Below, piece after piece: positions 6,125-11,491 of a stretch of 11,491 nucleotides of DNA. The notes below the pieces were generated by a model. The model made no database searches and was not told where the DNA came from. It worked only from the letters and a program-made list of their open reading frames with translations. The number at the start of each line of letters is the position of its first letter. Position 1 is the stretch's first letter. The translations under genes were made by a program, and so were the position numbers. The stretch comes from Acidimicrobiaceae bacterium (GTDB lineage Bacteria; Actinomycetota; Acidimicrobiia; Acidimicrobiales; Salinilacustritrichaceae), in NCBI GenBank assembly GCA_003476595.1, contig DMTU01000169.1:3752-15242 (forward strand), given 5' to 3'.

Positions 6125-7333
6125 TCAGTTCCTGGAGAGGCCCCGCCGTCCTGCCCGGGAGGCGAAGCTGTCGAGGGCGGCGAGGAGCTCGGGTGCCCGC
6201 CACATCTGGTTGCGCTTCTTGTCGGTGAACTCGACGACGACGTCGGCGGCCTCGAGGGGACGAAGCGCCCGGTAGGCGTTCCTCGGGGCGATCCCGGTCG
6301 TTTCAGCGATGAGGCTCGCGTTCACGACGGGGTGGCGTAGCAGCAGGTCGACGACACGCCAGGCGGTGGCATCACGGCGGGCCTTCACCCGGTCGTGCCA
6401 GCTCCGGCGGATGCTGTGAAGCTCCTCGACGAGGGTTCGCCCGTTGGCGGTCGCGGCGAAGGCGGCCGACGCGAAGGCTTCGACGATGGGGTTGGGGTCG
6501 CCAGCCCGGTACTGGGTGAGTGCTGCGAAGTAGGAGTCGACGTCGGTGAGAAGACCCGCAGAGACGGGCACGGTCGCGTGCTTGGTCAGGTTCTTGTTCC
6601 GTAGGTGCGCATGCACCAGAGCCCGTCCGGTACGTCCGTTGCCGTCAGGGAACGGGTGGATGGTCTCGAACTGGGCGTGCGCGATCGCGGCGTGCGACAG
6701 CGTCGGGATGTCGTCGCGGTCGATGAAGGTGATGAGGTCGTCGATCGCTGCGGGTACCCGGTGATGCGAGGGCGGGACGAACACGGCGCGGTGCGGCCCC
6801 AGGTCGCTGCCACCGATCCACACCTGCTGGTCTCGCCACCGTCCGGCGATGTCGGGGTCGGTGTGTCCGAGGAGAGCGGCGTGCATGGCCAGGATCGCGG
6901 CGGCGTCGATGCTGTTGGCCAGTTCAATGGCAGCGCTCATGGCCCGCTGGTTGGCTACGACCATCGAAGCGTTGCGTCCGCTGGGCCCCGACAGTTCCGC
7001 CTCGGCAATGGCCCGAGCCGAAGCAGTGAGGTTCTCGATCTTGGATGACGCAGCAGACTCCGAGCGCAACAGGACCGCGGCGAATGGGGCCACCTCGTGG
7101 CCGACCTCGGTGTCGAAGCGGGCGATCTCCACGGCCGCGTCATCGCTGGCGGCCGCGATCTCGGCGTCCAAGACCACCTGCTGGTCGGCGATCTCTGGTG
7201 CCACGGCCGCCTCGTAGGGTCCGCGGTGGCGCCGCAGCTGGGTCCGGGATGCTGGCAGGCTGTAGTCACGCTCCCAGGGCAGCTCCTCGTACGCGAGCTC
7301 TGGCCATGGGTTGGACGGCCCTCGATCTGGCAT
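6125..7333 (-). CDS. Fic-domain protein with C-terminal winged helix (predicted AMP transferase)
   Basis: Fic enzymes usually transfer AMP from ATP to a hydroxyl side chain of a target protein. The protein has 402 aa. The complete catalytic motif HPFPDGNGRTGR lies at 226-237 with the catalytic His226. An N-terminal inhibitory motif SSKIEN (96-101; Glu100) matches (S/T)xxxE(G/N). This makes it a self-inhibited class II Fic, so a separate antitoxin is not expected. Residues 323-385 look like a winged helix (NASLIAETTGIAPRNAYRALRPL), found in large Fic proteins and suggestive of DNA binding. The start is ATG 7333 because GGAGG lies 5 nt upstream; an in-frame GTG at 7354 lies inside the inverted repeat and is less likely. 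Codons such as CCA, GAT, CGA and GCA are commoner than in neighbours, suggesting horizontal gain. No gene partner lies beside it; the remnant downstream is Nudix-like. Target unknown. Confidence 0.93.
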   Translation of the reverse strand: MPDRGPSNPWPELAYEELPWERDYSLPASRTQLRRHRGPYEAAVAPEIADQQVVLDAEIAAASDDAAVEIARFDTEVGHEVAPFAAVLLRSESAASSKIENLTASARAIAEAELSGPSGRNASMVVANQRAMSAAIELANSIDAAAILAMHAALLGHTDPDIAGRWRDQQVWIGGSDLGPHRAVFVPPSHHRVPAAIDDLITFIDRDDIPTLSHAAIAHAQFETIHPFPDGNGRTGRALVHAHLRNKNLTKHATVPVSAGLLTDVDSYFAALTQYRAGDPNPIVEAFASAAFAATANGRTLVEELHSIRRSWHDRVKARRDATAWRVVDLLLRHPVVNASLIAETTGIAPRNAYRALRPLEAADVVVEFTDKKRNQMWRAPELLAALDSFASRAGRRGLSRN

Positions 7334-7338
7334 CGGCA

Positions 7339-7343
7339 CCTCC
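7339..7343 (-). promoter_or_regulatory. Ribosome binding site that fixes the Fic start
   Basis: Read on the minus strand, GGAGG lies 5 nt before ATG 7333. Its first base is also the last base of the 15-bp inverted repeat. Occupancy or folding of that repeat could therefore affect translation as well as transcription. Confidence 0.7.
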
Positions 7344-7378
7344 AGTAGTCTCACATACTGCGTTATGTGAGACTACTG
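7343..7378. promoter_or_regulatory. Perfect 15-bp inverted repeat, candidate operator of the Fic gene
   Basis: CAGTAGTCTCACATA (7343-7357) is exactly repeated in reverse complement at 7364-7378 around a 6-nt centre. It ends at the ribosome binding site of the Fic gene. A 15-of-15 match in this AT-richer patch is far beyond chance. The likely reading is an operator for a dimeric regulator, possibly the Fic protein's own winged helix. No convincing -35/-10 pair could be placed around it, so the promoter itself is not annotated. In RNA it would form a strong hairpin directly before the ribosome site. Confidence 0.75.
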
Positions 7379-7479
7379 TGTCGAGCTGTTCTCGCTTCGC
7401 ACTCGACTGGCTGGTGGCGGGATCGCCCACTCGATGCCAGCTTCCCGCCCGTGCTCGACGGCTCCGGCCCGCAAGGTTC

Positions 7480-7512
7480 GCGGCGAAGCGATCAGATGCG
7501 TCTGTTCGCCGC
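7480..7512 (-). terminator. Possible terminator or structured element after the Opp operon
   Basis: GCGGCGAA and TTCGCCGC form an 8-bp stem separated by 17 nt. Inside the loop CAGA and TCTG can pair again on the minus-strand RNA. It begins 32 nt beyond the oppC stop, the right place to end that operon, but has no T run. The adjoining CGCCGATCGGCG (7510-7521) is a perfect 12-bp palindrome. The remaining bases between 7379 and 7543 hold nothing else I can support. Confidence 0.3.
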
Positions 7513-7543
7513 CGATCGGCGCCGAGGGGTCTGGCGACCGGGT

Positions 7544-8515
7544 TCAGACCTTGGCGTCGAGGTCGGCGAAGCGGGCCCGGAGGGCTTCGCCGACGAAGTT
7601 GAACGACAGCACGGTGAGGAACAGGGCCAGCGACGGGATGATCACCGGGTGGAGGTGGGTCTCGTCGTGGCGGCGGCCCTCGGCGATCATCGACCCCCAG
7701 GTGGCCGCCGGCGGCTCCACCGAGAGGCCGAGGAAGGCCAGCGTGCCCTCGGCCACGATCACGACGCCGAGGGCGGTGAGGGCGAAGGCCAGCAGCGGCA
7801 TGAGGACCACGGGGAGGATCTCGCGGAACAGGATCCGCGTCTGGGTGGCGCCGAGGGCCTTGGCCGCCAGCACGTAGTCCCGCTCGGACACGGCGAGGGA
7901 GTTGGCGCGGGCGACCCGGGCGTAGATGGGGATCGACAGCACGCCGATCACCAGCGAGATGTTCACCAGGTTCTGCTCGAGCACCGAGACCAGGGCGAGC
8001 AGGAGGACGATGCCGGGGAAGGCGAGCATGATGTTGATGCCGGCGACGAAGAACACGTCGAAGACGCCGCGGACGAACCCGGCGAGGGTGCCGAGGAGGC
8101 CGCCCACGAGCATGCCGACGGCGACGGCGGTGAGGCTCACGGTGAGCGACACGCGGGCACCGTCGACCAGCCGGGCGAGGATGTCGCGTCCGAGGCCGTC
8201 GGTGCCGAGGATGTGACCCTCGGTGAAGGGGCCGAGCAGCTTGGACGGGATGTCGATGGCGTTGGGGTCGTCGGTGGGCAGGAAGGCGGAGAACAGTCCG
8301 GCGACGGCCACCACGCCGATCCAGGCCACCGCCAACCAGAACGTGATGCCGAGGGGCTTCTTGGTGGACCTGCCGTCATCCTCGATCGGGTCGTCGGCCA
8401 GCGGGTTGCGGCCGCTGCGGTCGGCGTCGGCGACGTCGGCGAGCAGCACCGGTGCCGGCTCGGGCGTGATCGGCGTGCCGTCGTCGGCTCGCGCTTCGTG
8501 GGAGACGTCAGCCAT
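7544..8515 (-). CDS. Peptide/nickel-type ABC importer permease, OppC/DppC-like
   Basis: Second inner-membrane permease of a peptide-type ABC importer, 323 aa. A hydrophilic N-terminal stretch of about 54 residues precedes the first membrane helix (about 57-79). After it comes the OppC-typical GTDGLGRD (104-111). Further helices follow, and the EAA loop that docks on the ATPase lies at 214-235 (YVLAAKALGATQTRILFREILP) with its conserved Gly222. The C-terminus carries the NFVGEALRARFADL pattern usual for OppC. The ATG start at 8515 lies 2 nt after the oppB stop, so translation is probably coupled. Substrate cannot be told from the permease; peptides are typical, but nickel, opines or sugars are used by relatives. 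No ATPase gene follows in the window. Confidence 0.93.
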   Translation of the reverse strand: MADVSHEARADDGTPITPEPAPVLLADVADADRSGRNPLADDPIEDDGRSTKKPLGITFWLAVAWIGVVAVAGLFSAFLPTDDPNAIDIPSKLLGPFTEGHILGTDGLGRDILARLVDGARVSLTVSLTAVAVGMLVGGLLGTLAGFVRGVFDVFFVAGINIMLAFPGIVLLLALVSVLEQNLVNISLVIGVLSIPIYARVARANSLAVSERDYVLAAKALGATQTRILFREILPVVLMPLLAFALTALGVVIVAEGTLAFLGLSVEPPAATWGSMIAEGRRHDETHLHPVIIPSLALFLTVLSFNFVGEALRARFADLDAKV

Positions 8516-8517
8516 GT

Positions 8518-9465
8518 TCAGACCTTGATGCGGGGATCGAGCAGCCGGTACACGATGTCGACCGCGAAGTTGACGATGACGAACGAGGCGGCGATCACGA
8601 CGACCACGCCCTGGACCACGATGTAGTCCCGTTCGTAGATGGCGTTGAGCAGGTAGTTGCCCATGCCCGGGAGGGCGAAGATCTGCTCGACGATGATGCT
8701 GCCGCCGATCAGCGCCCCGAACTGGACACCGATCACGGTCATGAGCGACAGCGTCGACGGGCGCAGGGCGTGCATGAACAGGATGCGCTTGGTGCTGAGG
8801 CCCTTGGCCCGGGCCATGAGGAGGTAGTCCTCCTGCAGCGTCTGGATCATGTCGCTGCGCAGGATCCGGGTGTAGACGGCCATCTCGGCGATGGCCAGCG
8901 ACAGCGCCGGCAGGATGGCGGTGCGGAGGTTCTCGAGCGGGTCCGCGGTGAGGCGGACCCAGCCCGATCTCGGGAGCCACCCGAAGCGCACCGCGACGAT
9001 GTACCCGAGCCAGTAGGCGAGCAGGAAGTTGGGGATCGACAGCAGCCCGAAGGTGACGGCGCTCGTGCCCTTGTCGGTCTTGGTGCCGGCCTTGTAGGAG
9101 GTGAGCACGGCCAGCGGCACGGCGACGGCCAGCGCCATGAGGATGGCGAGCAGGCCGATCTCGGCCGTGACCGGCACCCGCTCGCCGATGGCCTCGGCGA
9201 CGGGCTGCTTGGTCTTGTACGAGCGCCCGAGGTCGCCCTGGACCACCCCGGTGATCCAGTCGGCGTACTGGACGAGGAACGGGTCGTTCAGCCCGAGCTC
9301 CTCCCGGACCGAGTTCAGGGTCTCCTGGTCGGCGTTGTCGGCACCGACGATGGCCAGCGCCGGGTCGCCGCCCAGCACGTTCAGCATCGCGAAGGTGAGG
9401 AAGGAGACGGCGAGCAGCACGCCCACCAGCACGACCAGTCGGCCGATGATCCTGCGGAGGCTCAT
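8518..9465 (-). CDS. Peptide/nickel-type ABC importer permease, OppB/DppB-like
   Basis: First inner-membrane permease of the same importer, 315 aa, the usual length for OppB (about 305-335). Residues 1-30 form the first helix with the RRIIGRLVVLVGVLLAVSF pattern. A periplasmic loop follows with the family motif GDLGRSY (77-83). Helices lie at about 101-122 and 134-160. The EAA loop (213-235, DYLLMARAKGLSTKRILFMHALR) contacts the ATPase. IIVEQIFALPGMGNYLLNAI near 265-284 is a strong OppB signature, and the protein ends with RLLDPRIKV. ATG 9465 is preceded by a GA-rich site on the minus strand (GAGGAAGGGG). It lies 45 nt after the binding-protein gene and is coupled to oppC. Confidence 0.95.
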   Translation of the reverse strand: MSLRRIIGRLVVLVGVLLAVSFLTFAMLNVLGGDPALAIVGADNADQETLNSVREELGLNDPFLVQYADWITGVVQGDLGRSYKTKQPVAEAIGERVPVTAEIGLLAILMALAVAVPLAVLTSYKAGTKTDKGTSAVTFGLLSIPNFLLAYWLGYIVAVRFGWLPRSGWVRLTADPLENLRTAILPALSLAIAEMAVYTRILRSDMIQTLQEDYLLMARAKGLSTKRILFMHALRPSTLSLMTVIGVQFGALIGGSIIVEQIFALPGMGNYLLNAIYERDYIVVQGVVVVIAASFVIVNFAVDIVYRLLDPRIKV

Positions 9466-9510
9466 GCCGTCCCCTTCCTCGTTCCCTTCACGTGCTCGGT
9501 CTCGGTGCGG

Positions 9511-11247
9511 CTACTGGGCGAGCCAGAGGTACGGCGCACGGATGATCGCGTCGGAGGCACCGTCGATCGGGGTGCCCGAGGGCGTGACGCCGCCGAGGAT
9601 GCCGCGCACCTCCTCGCGGGCGACGATGGCCGTGGCCGTACCGCCGGTCCAGAAGTTCGGCACCTCCTCGGCGAGGATCAGCGAGATCTCCTCGACGATG
9701 CGCTTGCGCTCGTCGGTGTCACCCTCGACCCGCAGCTCCTCGAGCTTCGCCGTGACGTCGGGGTGCGTCCAGTCGGAGACGTTCAGCACCTCGCTCTCGA
9801 CCGGGCCGAAGGCGCTCGACCACACCGAGTAGGGATCGGCCTGGCTGCCGAGGCGCCAGCACTGGACGTCGAAGTCCCCTCGCAGGAAGGGGTCGTTCTC
9901 CGTGCCGATGCCGGCGGTGATGTGGGCCGACTGCTCCTTGGAGTCGAGGTTCACCTCGAGGCCGACCTGCTGCCAGAAGGCCTGGTAGGCCTGGCTCAGC
10001 TCGACCAGCGAGGGGTCGGGCGGGCAGTCGTAGGTGAAGCTGATCGGTGTCCCCGGCGCCTGGCCGTCGGAGCGCTCCGGGTCGTTGATGTACTCGTCGA
10101 GCAGCGCCTGGGCGGCCTCGGGGTCGTAGTCGTACCACGCGTCGGCGGCGGCCTCGGAGTACCAGGGGCTGTCCTGGGTGAACCACTGGGTCTGGGGCGG
10201 GGTGATGCCCGTGCCGCCCAGCACCTCGATCATCTGCTCCTGGTCGACGGCGAGGACGAGCGCCTGGCGCACCCGCTTGTCGTCGAAGGGGGGCTTCATC
10301 GTGTTGATGATGCCGGAGCCGCCGTTGTTGCCGAGCCACTCGTAGCTGTTGTAGCCGCCGCTGTCGACGAGGTCGCGAGCGCTGCGCACGATGCTCTGGC
10401 GCAGGGTCTGCATCACGTCGATGTCGCCGGAGGCCACGCTGTCGAGCCGGGTGTCCTCGTCGGGGATCGGGCGGAACGTGATCGAGTCGAGGTAGGGCAG
10501 CTGGTTGCCGGCCTCGTCGGTGCGCCAGTAGTTCTCGTTGCGGTTCACGACGAGCTGGCCGTCACGGGTCCAGGACCCGAAGGTGAACGGGCCGGTGCCG
10601 ACCGGGTTGGCGCCGGCGTCCTCGCCGCCGGCCTCGGCCGCCTCGACGGAGAACGGGTAGCCCGGGGTGGTGGTGAGGGTGTCGAGGAAGGCGGCGTCGC
10701 CCTCCTCCAGCACGTAGTCGTAGGTCAGCGGACCGGTCACCTCGACCGTGATGCCCTCGAGCGCGCCGGCGGTGTTGGCGCCCTCGGCGGTGAGGTACTC
10801 GTCCCAGTTGCGCTTGATCACCTCGGCGGTGAGGTCGGTGCCGTCGTGGAACGTGATGCCCTCGCGCAGCGTGAAGGACCAGCGGGTGTAGTCCTCGTTC
10901 GGTTCGATGGACTCGGCGAGGTAGGGCTCGATGGAGCCGTCCTCGACCCGGACGACCAGCGGGTCGTAGATCGCGGAGTACACGGAGTAGCCGGCGTTGG
11001 CCGGCTGGGACGTGCCCGGCAGCCAGCCGTTCGTCTCGGCCTCGAGGCCGATGGTGATCGATCCGCCGTACTGGGGCTCGTCGTCGCCGGCGGCTTCCTC
11101 CTCGTCGTTCTCCCGGACCCCCTCGCCCTCCTCGGAGTCCTCGGTCGTGTCCTCCGTGGCGCCGTCGTCGTCATCACCTCCGCAGGCGGTGAGCAGCACC
11201 GAGAGCACGGTGAGCAGTGCGAGCAACCGACGTCGGAACGGCGTCAT
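9511..11247 (-). CDS. Extracellular solute-binding lipoprotein of the peptide importer (family 5)
   Basis: Captures substrate outside the membrane and delivers it to the OppB/OppC-like permeases; 578 aa. The signal peptide MTPFRRRLLALLTVLSVLL ends in a lipobox LTAC, so Cys22 should be lipidated. A very acidic linker (about 25-57, 19 of 33 residues Asp or Glu) follows. Then comes a family 5 binding domain: GGSITIGLEAETNGW, a YDPLV segment, LAESIEPNEDYTRWSFTLREGI in two overlapping motifs, VGTGPF, and KRVRQALVLAVDQE near 330-345. The stop is TAG at 9513-9511. ATG 11247 is chosen because it starts the signal peptide and has AGGGGG about 9 nt upstream; in-frame starts further up add a non-signal extension. 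It is the first gene of the operon. Substrate is not predictable; relatives bind oligopeptides. Confidence 0.94.
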   Translation of the reverse strand: MTPFRRRLLALLTVLSVLLTACGGDDDDGATEDTTEDSEEGEGVRENDEEEAAGDDEPQYGGSITIGLEAETNGWLPGTSQPANAGYSVYSAIYDPLVVRVEDGSIEPYLAESIEPNEDYTRWSFTLREGITFHDGTDLTAEVIKRNWDEYLTAEGANTAGALEGITVEVTGPLTYDYVLEEGDAAFLDTLTTTPGYPFSVEAAEAGGEDAGANPVGTGPFTFGSWTRDGQLVVNRNENYWRTDEAGNQLPYLDSITFRPIPDEDTRLDSVASGDIDVMQTLRQSIVRSARDLVDSGGYNSYEWLGNNGGSGIINTMKPPFDDKRVRQALVLAVDQEQMIEVLGGTGITPPQTQWFTQDSPWYSEAAADAWYDYDPEAAQALLDEYINDPERSDGQAPGTPISFTYDCPPDPSLVELSQAYQAFWQQVGLEVNLDSKEQSAHITAGIGTENDPFLRGDFDVQCWRLGSQADPYSVWSSAFGPVESEVLNVSDWTHPDVTAKLEELRVEGDTDERKRIVEEISLILAEEVPNFWTGGTATAIVAREEVRGILGGVTPSGTPIDGASDAIIRAPYLWLAQ

Positions 11248-11273
11248 GTGGTGTATCCCCCTGGGTCTCGGGT

Positions 11274-11295
11274 CCGGTGGTCCCCCGACCACCGG
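11274..11295 (-). promoter_or_regulatory. Perfect 9-bp hairpin in the leader of the binding-protein gene
   Basis: CCGGTGGTC and GACCACCGG pair perfectly around a 4-nt loop. If the promoter at 11307-11335 is right, the hairpin begins about 5 nt into the mRNA, as a 5' stabilising or regulatory structure. If the promoter is elsewhere, it could instead terminate the gene ending at 11358, whose stop codon lies about 62 nt upstream. No T run follows. Confidence 0.5.
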
Positions 11296-11306
11296 TGTGA
11301 CGCCCG

Positions 11307-11335
11307 ACACTAGCCACACTTGACCCGGGGGTCAG
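11307..11335 (-). promoter_or_regulatory. Predicted promoter of the importer operon, with a dyad over the -35 box
   Basis: Read on the minus strand, CTGACC (11335-11330) and TAGTGT (11312-11307) lie 17 nt apart and fit the actinobacterial TTGACN/TANNNT pattern moderately. The transcription start would be near 11300, leaving a leader of about 53 nt. A short dyad, TGACCC and GGGTCA with a 2-nt centre (11321-11334), overlaps the -35 box and could be an operator. Confidence 0.4.
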
Positions 11336-11357
11336 GCACCGAGCGCGAAGCCGGCCC

Positions 11358-11491
11358 TCAGGCCATGCGGTCGGGTCCGATGTAGGCGGCGAGCTGGCCC
11401 AGCACGCCCCCCACGTCGAGGTGCTCCGGGCGGCCCAGGGCCTCCAGCGTGCAGAAGGCCTCGCAGCTCGCGTCGTGGGCCCGCCACTGCA
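11358..11491 (-). CDS. 3' end of an unrecognised gene, cut by window edge
   Basis: The last 43 residues of a minus-strand protein are visible, starting with QWRAHDASCEAF, containing ALGRPEHLDVGGVLGQL and ending YIGPDRMA before a TGA at 11360-11358. Codon choice is strongly G/C-ending like the neighbours, which supports a real coding end. The peptide looks soluble, partly helical, with two cysteines. I do not recognise a family. It lies upstream of the importer operon on the same strand, with a 110-nt gap holding a predicted promoter, so it is probably a separate transcription unit. Confidence 0.6.
   Translation of the reverse strand, partial: QWRAHDASCEAFCTLEALGRPEHLDVGGVLGQLAAYIGPDRMA

Noticed and set aside
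5829..6203. Minus-strand open frame overlapping the Fic end and the Nudix remnant
   Set aside because: It overlaps the Fic coding end, has biased Pro/Arg/Ser composition and shows no family pattern.
6125..7333. Two-gene toxin-antitoxin module with Fic as toxin
   Set aside because: The inhibitory motif is inside the Fic protein and no small antitoxin gene lies beside it on either strand.
7343..7378. Inverted repeat as the end of a transposon
   Set aside because: Both arms lie together within 36 bp, there is no transposase and no target duplication. An operator next to a start codon fits better.
5670..7543. tRNA gene or attachment site flanking the accessory segment
   Set aside because: No T-loop-like GGTTCGANTCC sequence and no matching direct repeats at the two ends were found by eye, so no att site or integrative element is claimed.
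7544..8527. Shared 10-bp TCAGACCTTG at the ends of oppC and oppB
   Set aside because: Both proteins end in Lys-Val-stop with the same codons, so the match is explained by coding and needs no repeat element.
7367..8626. Plus-strand open frame starting in the Fic palindrome
   Set aside because: It begins with GTGAGACTACTG only because the inverted repeat mirrors the Fic upstream sequence. Most of it is antisense to oppC and has no recognisable domain.
8770..11313. Very long open frame on the plus strand opposite the importer genes
   Set aside because: It is the antisense of oppB and the binding-protein gene. The translation is a low-complexity G/R/D/V/E/L mix typical of high-GC antisense frames, while the minus-strand frames have clear family motifs.

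Overview
The window is uniformly GC-rich. It uses GTG starts freely and has TTGACN/TANNNT-like promoters. Its putative lipoprotein carries an acidic stretch right after the lipid-modified cysteine. Together these suggest a high-GC actinobacterium, possibly of the Acidimicrobiia type. The phylum is an inference and the class is only a guess. No rRNA, tRNA, CRISPR array, insertion sequence or phage gene was found.

Left part (1-5669), cation and energy homeostasis. On the minus strand a DtxR/MntR-type metal-dependent repressor (2668-1994) is followed after 43 nt by a membrane pyrophosphatase, hppA, which starts with GTG at 1950 and runs off the left edge. Transcribed divergently from the repressor is a Trk potassium uptake pair, trkA (2755-4098) and trkH (4104-5669). 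The gap between the divergent genes holds a good minus-strand promoter with a dyad in its spacer, which looks like an autoregulatory operator. The pyrophosphatase carries the residue pair typical of K+-dependent enzymes, so a K+-requiring ion pump sits next to a K+ importer.

Middle part (5670-7543), accessory-looking. A 455-nt stretch contains what appears to be the decayed 3' end of a Nudix hydrolase gene and a three-copy 8-bp tandem repeat. It is followed by a solitary Fic-domain gene with a C-terminal winged helix (minus, 7333-6125). A perfect 15-bp inverted repeat abuts its ribosome binding site. Third codon positions are visibly less G/C-biased here than on either side.

Right part (7544-11357), a minus-strand peptide/nickel-type ABC importer operon. 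The gene order is substrate-binding lipoprotein (11247-9511), OppB-like permease (9465-8518) and OppC-like permease (8515-7544). The promoter and a leader hairpin lie upstream. No ATPase gene (oppD/oppF) follows oppC; the accessory segment sits there instead. The last 134 bases hold the 3' end of an unrecognised minus-strand gene.

I found no convincing unknown multi-gene system. The points that most deserve a second look are the Fic palindrome, the altered metal site of the repressor, the Gly-to-Ala change in the first selectivity-filter loop of TrkH, and the ATPase-less importer.
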